NCBI GenBank assembly: GCA_020637805.1
Contig: JACKJU010000009.1
Span: 133,949 to 197,948 of the forward strand
Direction: 5' to 3'
Length of the DNA: 64,000 nt
Source of the DNA: Nitratireductor sp.
GTDB taxonomy: Bacteria > Pseudomonadota > Alphaproteobacteria > Rhizobiales > Rhizobiaceae
A program made the position numbers and the translations under genes. Below are positions 1 through 10,104 of the stretch, piece by piece. The notes beneath the pieces were generated by a model. The model ran no database searches. It was not told the DNA's origin and was given only the letters and a program-made list of their open reading frames with translations. Positions within the stretch are counted from its first letter, which is position 1. Each line of letters opens with the position of its first letter.

Positions 1-681
1 GTTGGCGTCATCAGCGCTGTTCAGAGAGGTGGCGGTCTTGCGGCCCCAGCGGTTCATGATCGAGGGCAGAAGGCCCATTGCGCGGATATCGTCCGTGCGG
101 CGCATCACCGCCAGGGAAAAGTTGGTCGCATCGCTCTTGGACATCTGGGCGGATTCGCGCGATGCCTTGGTCGTCTTGTGGTTCAGCCAGGCAACGCCGA
201 CCATCATCAAAATGCCGACGACAGCAACGAGGCCCAGGGTCACGTGCAGAAGGAACATGAGGACCACAAAGACCGGAAAGAATGGAATGTCGAAAAGGTT
301 GATGAACGGTTTGCTCGACAGGAAACCGCGCACCGTGTTCAGATCGCGAAGCGCCTTGTTCGGCTCGTGCTTTCCCGATGAATCGTGGACCAGGTGGTCG
401 AAAACGTCCTCGGCATGCTCGATCATGTATTTGGTCGAGAGGCGCTGCGCCAGTCTGCCGCGAATGATCTCGGCAACCGCATAGAAGCCCAGGGCCACCA
501 CGACAATCAGCGTGATGTAGATCAGCGTTTCGATGCTGCGGGAGGTCAATACCCTGTCGTAGACCGACAGCATGTGGACGGCGGGAGCCAGCAGCAGCAG
601 GTTTGTAACGAATGAAAAGGCAAACAGCATGCGGAGGGGCACGCGCATGGAACGCCTTGCTTCAAGGTCCATTTTACTCAC
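1..681 (-). CDS. Type I secretion system ABC transporter (permease/ATPase), N-terminal part, cut by window edge
   Basis: This is the 5' end (227 codons) of a PrtD/PrsD-type ABC exporter, the inner-membrane ATPase of a type I secretion system that moves unfolded RTX-like substrates directly out of the cell. The visible part is the transmembrane domain. A first helix near residues 20-38 leads to the family-typical stretch MLSVYDRVLTSRS, then a second helix and a long charged cytoplasmic segment, then another hydrophobic pair. The nucleotide-binding domain lies beyond base 1. GTG at 681 is preferred over the in-frame ATG at 672, because GGAG and AAGAAG lie 6-13 bases upstream of GTG. The membrane-fusion partner is not in the window. 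Substrate unknown. Family assignment is firm; exact subfamily is inferred. Confidence 0.85.
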   Translation of the reverse strand, partial: MSKMDLEARRSMRVPLRMLFAFSFVTNLLLLAPAVHMLSVYDRVLTSRSIETLIYITLIVVVALGFYAVAEIIRGRLAQRLSTKYMIEHAEDVFDHLVHDSSGKHEPNKALRDLNTVRGFLSSKPFINLFDIPFFPVFVVLMFLLHVTLGLVAVVGILMMVGVAWLNHKTTKASRESAQMSKSDATNFSLAVMRRTDDIRAMGLLPSIMNRWGRKTATSLNSADDAN

Positions 682-994
682 GATACGCTTCTTTCTCCGG
701 ACGGGACGGATTTCAAGGTGGAACCTATGGTTTGGAAAAAGTAAGCGGATATGCCTAACAAAGCGTTAGAGCCGTCATGAATTCACATTGGCGCTGAACC
801 GGAATCTGCGGGATCCGGGCATTCGTCAACAGGTAAGCCACGCCGGGCCAACCATGCAGGGCAGACCATGCAGGTCCGGCCATGCGGCGGCGGACAAGCG
901 GTCCGTCGACAGGCGACATGCTTCTGTATCGTTCATGCCCGCGCATGCGCGGACATGAACCGGTATTGCATGTGAGAGCGGGAGCCTCGCAGCC
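682..994. other. Intergenic region with palindrome and short direct repeats
   Basis: This 313-base stretch separates the type I exporter from an M15 peptidase gene; both are read on the minus strand, so it should hold the exporter promoter. Near 755-766 there is a small inverted repeat (CTAAC-N5-GTTAG). Between about 847 and 890 the decamer ACCATGCAGG occurs twice and CCATGC a third time. A long palindrome at 931-960 is listed separately. Short reading frames here (for example 755-946 minus) have no recognisable protein features and no ribosome binding site. Confidence 0.5.
931..960. repeat. 30-bp near-perfect palindrome
   Basis: The two 15-base arms GTTCATGCCCGCGCA and TGCGCGGACATGAAC are reverse complements except for one position (C938 opposite A953). 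It lies 35 bases past the stop of the minus-strand M15 peptidase gene. No T-run follows it on either strand, so it is not a classical intrinsic terminator. It may be a transcript-end hairpin or a binding site for a dimeric protein. Confidence 0.7.
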
Positions 995-1405
995 CTACCA
1001 GGTGCGGCGAGGTCCGTTGTCGATGTGATAGAAGCCCTGCGGGTAACGCGAATAGCCGCCGACGCTCGGATGCGAGCGGATGTACTGAAGCACTTGCCCG
1101 CTATCGCCCTTGACCGAAAAATCGACGGCGCGGCAGGACAGATGATAGGAGTGGGGCTTGCCGCCCTTGCGGGCGTTCTCGATTGGCCAGCGGAAGGTCG
1201 AATGGATCTGCACCGGGCCGTATTTGCGCGCGATCTGGTTCAGGACGAGCTTCAACTCCAGCGGTACGCACCACTTGGTGTCATTCCAGGTGATCTGGGG
1301 TGGCCGCAGGAAGTAGAAGATATCGCCGCCTGATGCACAGGAGGTGAGGGAAATGGAACTCAGGGCCAGCAGCATTGCTGCAGCAAGGCGCGGCTTGGCT
1401 TGCAT
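995..1405 (-). CDS. Peptidase M15A-type lipoprotein (short)
   Basis: The 136-residue protein starts with a hydrophobic signal ending in a lipobox (LTSC), so it should be a lipoprotein. The rest is a minimal M15A (D-Ala-D-Ala carboxypeptidase-like) domain: an N-terminal strand region, the zinc motif SYHLSCRAVDF (H and D ligands) and the C-terminal HID of the third ligand. Such domains bind or cleave peptidoglycan stem peptides. The ATG at 1405 has AAGGA 8 bases upstream. The neighbouring gene at 1536-2240 is a longer paralogue with the same ending (GPRRTW), so the pair looks like a tandem duplication. The name is firm at superfamily level; enzymatic activity is not proven by sequence. Confidence 0.85.
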   Translation of the reverse strand: MQAKPRLAAAMLLALSSISLTSCASGGDIFYFLRPPQITWNDTKWCVPLELKLVLNQIARKYGPVQIHSTFRWPIENARKGGKPHSYHLSCRAVDFSVKGDSGQVLQYIRSHPSVGGYSRYPQGFYHIDNGPRRTW

Positions 1406-1535
1406 TGTGGAGGTCCTTTTACGCAGATACTGATCGGACCCGGTAAAATTGAGCCAAAGCCGTTAAGAAACTGTCAATGTATGTCAGCGGCCGGTTTTGG
1501 AGCGGGGACCGCCCCTTGATGGCGGAACCTGCCGT

Positions 1536-2240
1536 TCATCCTTTCCAGGTGCGCCGTGGACCGGTATCGATATGGAAGAAGCCCGAGCGGTATCTCTTCA
1601 ATCCGCCCACCGAACGGAAGCGGGCAAGGTAGTTCAGGACGCCGCGACCGCCGCGTACGACGCGAAAATCCACTGCCTGGCAGCGAAGGTGATAGGAACT
1701 TCTTGCGCCGCCCACCCGGCGGTTCTTGCGCTGCGAACGGTAGGTGGAGTTGATGACTACCGGTCCGAAGTTGGCTGCAACGGAATTGATCACGCTCTTG
1801 AGGCTGGCCGGAACGCATTCCCAGGGGGCATTGACCCGGATATTCCCGACAACGCGCGCCGACGAGGTGACGGAAGCCTTGCGCACCAGTTTCTTTTCGC
1901 TCGCTTCGGGTTTGGCGGGTGAATTCGGCCGGAATGCAAACTGTGTGGCAATTGCCGGTGTGCTGGCGGCTGCCTTTCCATCCGCGTCGCTCCTGGCGGA
2001 AGCTGCGTATTTGCGGAGGAACTCGGCGCGCGCCTCCTCGAATTTGCTCATGTTCTGCCGCTGCTGTTCCATTGCCTGTTCCTGCAACGAGCTTGCCGAT
2101 TGTCCGGTTTGCGCAATGGTGGCGGTGGAGGAGGGCCTGTTGGCGGTGTCGACCGATGAGGCGGTGCAGCCCACTATCGGCGCGGCTACCAGCAACAATC
2201 CTGCAATGAACGAATGCCGTGCGGGAAATGAAAGATTCAT
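1536..2240 (-). CDS. Peptidase M15A-type lipoprotein with long linker
   Basis: A 234-residue predicted lipoprotein (lipobox IVGC near residue 25). A low-complexity, Q/A/E-rich linker of about 80 residues leads to a C-terminal M15A domain with SYHLRCQAVDF and FHID zinc-ligand motifs. The domain is clearly paralogous to that of the gene 130 bases downstream on the same strand, so both may be transcribed together. The linker would let the domain reach the peptidoglycan from a lipid anchor. Start ATG 2240 is followed by a standard basic-hydrophobic signal; a GGGG lies about 9 bases upstream. Probable role is cell-wall peptide binding or trimming in the periplasm (inferred from the family). Confidence 0.85.
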   Translation of the reverse strand: MNLSFPARHSFIAGLLLVAAPIVGCTASSVDTANRPSSTATIAQTGQSASSLQEQAMEQQRQNMSKFEEARAEFLRKYAASARSDADGKAAASTPAIATQFAFRPNSPAKPEASEKKLVRKASVTSSARVVGNIRVNAPWECVPASLKSVINSVAANFGPVVINSTYRSQRKNRRVGGARSSYHLRCQAVDFRVVRGGRGVLNYLARFRSVGGLKRYRSGFFHIDTGPRRTWKG

Positions 2241-2616
2241 TGAACCGTACCCCAGTTCAAATTCCCCGCCGCCTGTCGCCGATTGGTGTTAGCAGCGCCG
2301 GTTGCACCGCAGATCAACAAGGGCAGACAGAAGCTGCGGGAAAATAATATCGCGCATCTGCGCGACTATTAGTTGAACGTGGGAGATGTGCGCAAGTGCA
2401 GCGCGATCAATTCATTTTTCAATTGATTACAATCACTTTTGTACAAGTTTTACCGGTCATGCATCCACGCGAAAGGATTTCGGGCAATGAATCCCGGTCA
2501 GTGGAGTTCTCATCCATCGTATAATGGACTTGGGCCGGGATTTGCGGAATAACGTTGGCACGCGCGGGTGGCATTGTGCCAGTCCCGCAAATTTTGGGAA
2601 GCGCGGGAGGAATCGC
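2241..2616. other. Divergent intergenic region between M15 gene and acs
   Basis: This 376-base region must contain the promoters of two divergent genes. It is AT-rich around 2410-2450 with the symmetric sequence TTTTTCAATTGATTACAATC. Near acs there is a short inverted repeat TGGCA-TTG-TGCCA at about 2570-2582. No clear -35/-10 pair could be assigned. An ATG at 2524 is in frame with acs, but it lacks a ribosome binding site and would add a tail unlike the family. Confidence 0.4.
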
Positions 2617-4572
<1,956 letters not shown>

Positions 4573-4596
4573 AGCCATTCAGATGCTTTGAAAAAA

Positions 4597-4619
4597 GGGG
4601 AGCCATTGGCTCCCCTTTT
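4597..4619 (+). terminator. Rho-independent terminator after acs
   Basis: A perfect 8-bp stem (GGGGAGCC/GGCTCCCC) with a 3-base loop ATT is followed by TTTT and preceded by AAAAAA. It lies 24 bases past the acs stop. The A-run on the other side could let it also work for minus-strand transcripts. Confidence 0.93.
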
Positions 4620-4638
4620 GCTTTTCGCTCTTCGCAAG

Positions 4639-4668
4639 AAAAAGCCGGCGGCCCTGGGGCCACCGGCT
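4639..4668 (-). terminator. Rho-independent terminator after asd
   Basis: On the minus strand AGCCGG-T-GGCCC, loop CA, GGGCC-G-CCGGCT is followed by TTTT. This GC-rich hairpin lies about 25 bases past the asd stop codon. Confidence 0.88.
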
Positions 4669-4693
4669 CGATCATTCTATCCCTGCCCGATGC

Positions 4694-5728
4694 TCAGGCT
4701 GCCTGTGCCTTCGGCTTGATCAGGCCACGGTTCACCAGCAGTTCGGCGATCTGCACGGTGTTCAGTGCAGCGCCCTTGCGCAGGTTGTCCGAAACGACCC
4801 ACATGTTGAGGCCGTTTTCCACGGTGGAATCCTCGCGAATACGGGAAATGTAGGTTGCGTCCTCGCCGGCGCATTCATGCGGGGTCATGTAACCGCCGTT
4901 CTCGCGCTTGTCGATCACGAGGCAGCCCGGTGCCTCGCGCAGGATCGAACGTGCCTCGTCTGCCGTAATCGGGTTCTCGAACTCGATGTTGACGGCTTCC
5001 GAGTGGCCGATGAAGACCGGGACGCGCACGGCGGTGCAGGTGACCTTGATGCTCTTGTCGAGCATCTTCTTGGTTTCTGCGACGACCTTCCATTCCTCTT
5101 TCGTGTAGCCGTCTTCCATGAAGACGTCGATATGGGGAATGACGTTGAAGGCGATGCGCTTGGTGAACTTCTTCGGCTCCACCGGGTCGCTGACGTAGAT
5201 GGCCTTGGTCTGGTCGAAGAGTTCGTCCATGCCATCCTTGCCGGCACCCGAAACAGACTGGTAGGTCGAGACAACGACGCGCTTGATCTTGGCGTGGTCG
5301 TGAAGCGGCTTCAGTGCCACGACCAGCTGCGCGGTCGAGCAGTTCGGGTTGGCGATGATGTTCTTTTTCGTGAAGCCGGTCACGGCATCGGCGTTGACTT
5401 CAGGAACGATGAGCGGAACGTCTGCGTCGTAGCGGAAGGCGGAAGAGTTGTCGATTACGACGCAACCCTGCTTGCCGATCTTGGGCGACCACAGTTTCGA
5501 TGTCTCGCCGCCTGCCGACATCAATGCAATGTCGGTGTCGGAGAAGTCGTAATCGTCGAGCGCCTTGACCTTGAGTGTCTTGTCGCCGAACGAGACTTCC
5601 CGGCCAATGCTTCTGCGCGAAGCGAGGGGAACTACTGTGTCAGCCGGAAACCCGCGTTCAGCGAGAATGTCCAGCATTTCGCGGCCCACATTGCCCGTGG
5701 CGCCGACAATGGCGATTTTGAAACCCAT
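4694..5728 (-). CDS. asd: Aspartate-semialdehyde dehydrogenase
   Basis: This 344-residue enzyme reduces 4-aspartyl phosphate to aspartate semialdehyde with NADPH, the branch-point step to lysine/diaminopimelate, threonine and methionine. The N-terminus carries the nucleotide-binding loop GATGNVGREM. The catalytic cysteine is C130 in NPNCST. A start at ATG 5728 has GAGG 8 bases upstream. It is monocistronic, bounded by its own terminator and by a 206-base upstream gap. Sequence is a full-length, ordinary family member. Confidence 0.97.
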   Translation of the reverse strand: MGFKIAIVGATGNVGREMLDILAERGFPADTVVPLASRRSIGREVSFGDKTLKVKALDDYDFSDTDIALMSAGGETSKLWSPKIGKQGCVVIDNSSAFRYDADVPLIVPEVNADAVTGFTKKNIIANPNCSTAQLVVALKPLHDHAKIKRVVVSTYQSVSGAGKDGMDELFDQTKAIYVSDPVEPKKFTKRIAFNVIPHIDVFMEDGYTKEEWKVVAETKKMLDKSIKVTCTAVRVPVFIGHSEAVNIEFENPITADEARSILREAPGCLVIDKRENGGYMTPHECAGEDATYISRIREDSTVENGLNMWVVSDNLRKGAALNTVQIAELLVNRGLIKPKAQAA

Positions 5729-5934
5729 GATCTTGCCTCTCTCTCCCCGCTGTCAGTCTGACAAGCATCACCCGCCCGCCCCCGGGGAGAGTGATGGGGC
5801 GGCCGCGTCATTTACCGGTAGTGGTCTTCTTCGCGATGCTCATGGTGGCGCCTAAATGATGCATTGCGGCAAAAAAGTCAATTGCGGCATGTTCATGCTT
5901 TCGACGAAAGCTGATCGTGCGACGCCGGAGAGGT

Positions 5935-6786
5935 CTATTTGAACAGAACGAGGCTGATCGCCATCATCGCCATGCCGATGACGATACCATAGACGGTCTC
6001 GTGTCCGTGCGCATAGCGTCTCGCTGCAGGCAGGAGTTCGTCGAGCGCGAGGAAGACCATGGCGCCGGCGAGAATTCCAAAGACGGCCCCGAAGACATCC
6101 GGGGTGAGAAACGGCGCAAGAACAAGATAGCCGACCAGTGCGCCGAAGGGTTCGGCAAGGCCCGATATCACGGTTGCCCAGACAGCCTTGGCCCTGGATT
6201 GGGTGGCATAGAACACCGGAACGGCAATCGAGACACCTTCGGGAATGTTGTGTATGGCGATGGCGACCGCAACGGCAAGGCCCACTGACGGTTCGTCGAG
6301 CGTTGCAAAGAAGGTTGCGAGACCCTCGGGAAGATTGTGGCCGGTAATCGCCAGCGCGGCCATCAGGCCCACCCTGTTCAGCGATTGCTTGTGGTCGTGA
6401 TGCACCATGGTGACATTCGGCACCGGCTTTTCAGGATCGGTGGCGACCTTGCCCACCTCCTGGGTGTCCATGGATGCATGCGGATTGGGGATCAGCCTAT
6501 CTATAGCCACCAGGACCGCAACACCGGCGAAGAACCAGAGTGTCGCCAGCATGTAGCCGGTGCGGTCGTCATGGGTCTCCATGAAGGCCAGTTGCGACTT
6601 GACGAAGATCTCGACCAGCGAGACGTAGACCATCGCACCCGCCGCAAAGGCAAGGCCAAAGGCAAGGAGCCGCGTGTTGGTGTGCCGTGCGAACACGACG
6701 AGCAAGGAACCGATGACGGTGGCGAGGCCCGCGCCAACCGTTATTGCGAGCGCGATCAGCGCATTTGGTCCGAATAACTCTTGCAT
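5935..6786 (-). CDS. ZIP-family metal transporter (ZupT-like)
   Basis: A 283-residue inner-membrane protein with about eight hydrophobic segments and two metal-site signatures characteristic of ZIP carriers: HNLPEG (H150, E154) and HNIPEG (H179, E183). A histidine-containing loop (HHDHK, about residue 129-133) lies before the first signature. ZIP proteins import Zn2+ and often Fe2+ or Mn2+. The ATG at 6786 has AAAGG 5 bases upstream; longer in-frame versions starting as far up as 7116 run back over the leuB terminator and were rejected. No Zur-like site was recognised. Substrate is inferred from the ZupT/GufA subgroup. Confidence 0.9.
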   Translation of the reverse strand: MQELFGPNALIALAITVGAGLATVIGSLLVVFARHTNTRLLAFGLAFAAGAMVYVSLVEIFVKSQLAFMETHDDRTGYMLATLWFFAGVAVLVAIDRLIPNPHASMDTQEVGKVATDPEKPVPNVTMVHHDHKQSLNRVGLMAALAITGHNLPEGLATFFATLDEPSVGLAVAVAIAIHNIPEGVSIAVPVFYATQSRAKAVWATVISGLAEPFGALVGYLVLAPFLTPDVFGAVFGILAGAMVFLALDELLPAARRYAHGHETVYGIVIGMAMMAISLVLFK

Positions 6787-6921
6787 CTTGCCTTTCGTGT
6801 CGGATTTGGGACGTCTGGACGATTTCAGCGCCAGGGGTGCACGGATAGCCCCGGCAAGCGACTGAACTTGCTTGCGCATCCTCGCATGGGATTGACCGTA
6901 TCGCCACAGGAAAGCGCATAT

Positions 6922-6952
6922 GAAAAACCGGCTGCCCTGAGGCCGCCGGTTT
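6922..6952 (-). terminator. Rho-independent terminator after leuB
   Basis: On the minus strand AAACCGGC and GCCGGTTT form an 8-bp stem around a GC-rich 12-base loop, followed by further T residues. It lies 43 bases past the leuB stop. Confidence 0.88.
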
Positions 6953-6994
6953 GAAGCATATACGGCCAGAGACCGCCAGAGACGGTTGGCGGAA

Positions 6995-8104
6995 TCAGGC
7001 GGAAAGTGCCTTGTATTCCTCCAGGATCGCATCGCCCATCTGGGAGGTGGAAACCGGGCTGTCGCCAGCTGCCGCGATGTCGGCGGTGCGAATGCCCTTG
7101 TCGAGGACATTGGCAATTGCCGTCTCGAGTCTGGTGGCTTCCTCGATCATCTCGAAGGAATAGCGCAGGCACATGGCGAAAGAGGCAATCATGGCGATCG
7201 GGTTGGCCTTCTGCTGACCAGCGATGTCCGGAGCGGAGCCGTGGACCGGTTCGTAGAGGGCCTTGCGCTTGCCGGTTTTCGCGTCCGGCGCGCCGAGCGA
7301 TGCAGAGGGCAGCATGCCCAGCGAACCGGTCAGCATGGCGGCAACGTCGGACAGCATGTCGCCAAACAGGTTGTCGGTGACGATCACGTCGAACTGTTTC
7401 GGCCAGCGCACAAGCTGCATTCCGCCCGCATCGGCAAGCATGTGGGAAAGCTCGACATCCGGGTAGTTTCTCTTGTGATAGTCGCTGACGACTTCCTTCC
7501 AGAGTACCCCCGATTTCATGACATTGTGTTTTTCCATCGAGCAGACTTTGTTGGAACGGGTCTTGGCCAGTTCGCAGGCAACACCGGTAATGCGCTCGAT
7601 CTCGTAGGTATCATAGACCTGTGTGTCGATGCCGCGCTTCTGACCATTGCCAAGGTCGATGATCTCTTTCGGCTCGCCGAAATAGACGCCGCCCGTCAGT
7701 TCGCGCACGATCAGAATGTCGAGGCCTTCAACCACTTCCGGCTTGAGCGAGGAAGATGCAGCGAGCGCGGGATAGCAGATTGCGGGGCGGAGGTTGGCAA
7801 AGAGTTCCATGTCCTTGCGAAGGCGCAGAAGACCAGCCTCGGGGCGAACCTCATAAGGTACGCTATCCCATTTCGGTCCGCCCACCGCGCCGAACAGTAC
7901 TGCATCGGCTGCCACTGCCTTTGCCATGTCGTCTTCCGAAATCGCCTGGCCATGCGCGTCGTAGGCACATCCGCCGACAAGGCCTTCATCGGTGGTGAAG
8001 CCCGCGCCCTGTTCATTCATCCAGGAAATGAGCTTGTGGACTTCCGCCATTGCTTCGGGGCCGATGCCGTCACCCGGCAGGAGAAATAGCTTGCGTTCGG
8101 TCAT
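6995..8104 (-). CDS. leuB: 3-isopropylmalate dehydrogenase
   Basis: This 369-residue NAD-dependent oxidative decarboxylase catalyses the third step of leucine synthesis, converting 3-isopropylmalate to 4-methyl-2-oxopentanoate. The N-terminus LLPGDGIGPE, the substrate-binding arginines in the LLRLRKDMELFANLRP region and the C-terminal NAD site (EPVHGSAPDIAGQ) are all present. ATG 8104 gives the usual N-terminus; AAAGG lies 8 bases upstream. leuD is about 30 kb away in this window and leuA/leuC are not seen, so the pathway is scattered, as is common in rhizobia. Confidence 0.97.
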   Translation of the reverse strand: MTERKLFLLPGDGIGPEAMAEVHKLISWMNEQGAGFTTDEGLVGGCAYDAHGQAISEDDMAKAVAADAVLFGAVGGPKWDSVPYEVRPEAGLLRLRKDMELFANLRPAICYPALAASSSLKPEVVEGLDILIVRELTGGVYFGEPKEIIDLGNGQKRGIDTQVYDTYEIERITGVACELAKTRSNKVCSMEKHNVMKSGVLWKEVVSDYHKRNYPDVELSHMLADAGGMQLVRWPKQFDVIVTDNLFGDMLSDVAAMLTGSLGMLPSASLGAPDAKTGKRKALYEPVHGSAPDIAGQQKANPIAMIASFAMCLRYSFEMIEEATRLETAIANVLDKGIRTADIAAAGDSPVSTSQMGDAILEEYKALSA

Positions 8105-8218
8105 GGTGCTGCCTTTGCTGAAAGGAAGATGCGGAGAAGAAAATCTCCGCGTCTTGTTAGTTCGGGCGGGGCTGCAAGGCAAGATGCGGTGCGCAAAATC
8201 CGGTTCGCGGATGCCGGA

Positions 8219-8605
8219 TCACCTGTTTGCGCGCAGAGCCGTGACATCGATCTCCACCTTCATCTCCGGTTTCAGCAGTCCTGAAACCACGAGCGTGGCC
8301 GCAGGCCGGACGTCGCCCAGCCACTTTCCGGTTACCTCGAAGAGAGCATCGCTGTAGGAAGGATCGGTCACGATGTATCGCGCGCGGACGATGTCGGAGA
8401 TCGCAAAGCCCGCCTCCTGCAATGCGTTTTCGATGGTTCGAAAGATGTTTTCTGCCTGTTCGGAAACGCTGCCCGGCATGGACATCTTCTCGTAGTCGTA
8501 ACCGGTGGTGCCGGAGACGAAGCACCAATCGCCCTGGACGACGGCCCGGGAATAACCTGCCTGCTTTTCGAATGGGGAGCCGGTGGAAATGAGTTTGCGT
8601 GACAT
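8219..8605 (-). CDS. RidA/YjgF-family protein
   Basis: This 128-residue trimeric-barrel protein belongs to the RidA superfamily, members of which hydrolyse reactive enamine/imine intermediates from PLP enzymes. The arginine expected at the active site is present in IVRARYIVTD. It contains the segments FVSGTTGYD and RPAATLVVSGLL of the family, but the PGP/SGQ signature of canonical RidA is altered (VSGTTGYD), suggesting a divergent subgroup. It sits 114 bases upstream of leuB on the same strand. Whether it deaminates 2-aminoacrylate is not settled by the sequence. Confidence 0.85.
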   Translation of the reverse strand: MSRKLISTGSPFEKQAGYSRAVVQGDWCFVSGTTGYDYEKMSMPGSVSEQAENIFRTIENALQEAGFAISDIVRARYIVTDPSYSDALFEVTGKWLGDVRPAATLVVSGLLKPEMKVEIDVTALRANR

Positions 8606-8680
8606 GGGGAACCTGATGTTGGAAACGGGCGAACGACGCTATATCAGTTGGGAAGCAGAACAGGAACGGTGAAACACGAC

Positions 8681-9343
8681 ATGACAGATGCAGCGGAGAA
8701 CCTTGCAGACGTAAAGAACGCAATACGCCGCGCCGCCAGAACTGCGGACCGAGATGTGAATGGGATCACGCTCGTTGCGGTTTCAAAGACGTTCGATGCC
8801 GACGATATCAGGCCGGTACTCGATGCCGGTCAGCGGGTGTTTGGCGAAAACCGGGTGCAGGAAGCGCAGGGCAAATGGCCGGGCCTGCGAGATGAATACC
8901 CGGACGTGGAATTGCATCTCATCGGGCCACTGCAGTCCAACAAGGCAGCAGAGGCGGTAGCGCTGTTCGACGTGATCGAGACCTTGGATCGCGAAAAGAT
9001 CGCGAAGGAATTGGCAAAGGAAATCGCCAAGCAGGGGCGCTCACCCAAGCTTTTCGTGCAAGTGAATACCGGCAATGAACCGCAAAAGGCAGGCATTGAT
9101 CCGCGCGAGGCGGTGGCCTTCGTCAAATGGTGCGGTGAGGAACACGGATTGACGATTTCTGGCCTGATGTGTATCCCGCCGTTCGACGAAAATCCGGGCC
9201 CGCATTTTGCATTGCTGCGCAAACTTGCCGGAGAGTGCGGCGTTCCGCTGATCTCCATGGGAATGTCCGGTGATTTCGAGACAGCTGTCGAGATGGGTGC
9301 CACCCATGTGCGCGTGGGCAGCGCGATTTTCGGAAGCCGATAG
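8681..9343 (+). CDS. YggS/PROSC-family PLP-binding protein
   Basis: A 220-residue single-domain TIM-barrel protein that binds pyridoxal phosphate and maintains its homeostasis. The PLP lysine is K36 in AVSKTF. Other conserved blocks are FGENRVQE, HLIGPLQSNK, MCIPP, SMGMSGDFE and GATHVRVGSAIFG. ATG 8681 matches the family N-terminus. A GTG at 8669 in the same frame is an alternative; AGGA at 8662-8665 is closer to the GTG than ideal and a little far from the ATG. It converges with the L,D-transpeptidase gene with only 13 bases between stops. Confidence 0.93.
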   Translation: MTDAAENLADVKNAIRRAARTADRDVNGITLVAVSKTFDADDIRPVLDAGQRVFGENRVQEAQGKWPGLRDEYPDVELHLIGPLQSNKAAEAVALFDVIETLDREKIAKELAKEIAKQGRSPKLFVQVNTGNEPQKAGIDPREAVAFVKWCGEEHGLTISGLMCIPPFDENPGPHFALLRKLAGECGVPLISMGMSGDFETAVEMGATHVRVGSAIFGSR

Positions 9344-9356
9344 AGTAGGGTCGGCT

Positions 9357-9884
9357 TCAGGCGCGAATGTCTACGAGCGTGCCCGGTGCCAGGCGTGGCA
9401 GCAGCTTCAGCATCACATCCTTTTGCACGGCAATGCATCCTTGCGTGAAAGGCTTGCTGCCGGTCAGGTGCATGAAGATCGCCGAACCACGATTGCGCGC
9501 TCGCGATGAAATGTTGTGGTCAAGAACAAGGCAAATGTCGTAGAGGCCGTCGTCCCGCCACATCCTTTCATGGGATGCGGCAAAGGGCAGGTCCACGGGC
9601 CGGTTGTAGGCCGGGTGGCCGGGATCATCACACCATCCGTCGTGCGGCGCAATCGGCAGGAGTTCGAGCGCTGTTGGCGGAGGGCGCAGGCGGTCTGCGC
9701 GGTAGAAACCGAGCATCAGCGGGAAGACCCCACGCGGCGTATGGCCGTCCGATTCGCGTTTGAGCGCGGCAATTCCGGTGCGGCCCAGTCTGCACGGATA
9801 GATCTCATGTCCTGCGAGCATGAGACCGGACGTAGGGTCGCTGCCGGGGGCGCGGCGGACGATTATCTGGTTATGTGGTTTCAT
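9357..9884 (-). CDS. L,D-transpeptidase (YkuD domain) family protein
   Basis: This 175-residue protein has the YkuD catalytic signature: H139 in FMHL and the nucleophile C150 in TQGCIAV. Blocks HTPRGVFPL and PVDLPFAASHE fit a compact YkuD domain. The family forms 3-3 cross-links in peptidoglycan or attaches proteins to it. No signal peptide is evident from the ATG at 9884. A GTG-started form from 9956 adds 24 residues but still shows no clear export signal and no ribosome binding site. So export is unresolved, and a cytoplasmic amidase-like role cannot be excluded. Confidence 0.85.
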   Translation of the reverse strand: MKPHNQIIVRRAPGSDPTSGLMLAGHEIYPCRLGRTGIAALKRESDGHTPRGVFPLMLGFYRADRLRPPPTALELLPIAPHDGWCDDPGHPAYNRPVDLPFAASHERMWRDDGLYDICLVLDHNISSRARNRGSAIFMHLTGSKPFTQGCIAVQKDVMLKLLPRLAPGTLVDIRA

Positions 9885-10104
9885 GGTCCATGGATAGCGG
9901 GTCAAGGCGATTCGATGAAGCCGCAGAAGCTTTCGGGGTTTACCAAATTCGCTCACAAAACCGGCTTTTCAATCACACACGCTTGAGAAGTAACGTGATC
10001 GGCTTTGCCGGTTCGTGAATTTCGCTGTAAAAAGGCCACGAAACCGAAGCAGAAGTGCGCGGACAAAGATAATAACCGGGCAGGTGCCCGCCAGAGGAAC
10101 CAAC

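Noticed and set aside
755..946. A 63-codon minus-strand frame in the first intergenic region
   Set aside because: No ribosome binding site, low-complexity repeats and no protein features; it overlaps the region expected to hold the exporter promoter.
2570..2582. TGGCA-TTG-TGCCA and nearby TGGCACG as a sigma-54 promoter for acs
   Set aside because: The -12 TTGC element is missing at the required distance from TGGCACG.
8100..8220. Leader peptide or attenuator for leuB
   Set aside because: No leucine-rich short ORF and no terminator/antiterminator pair was found before leuB.
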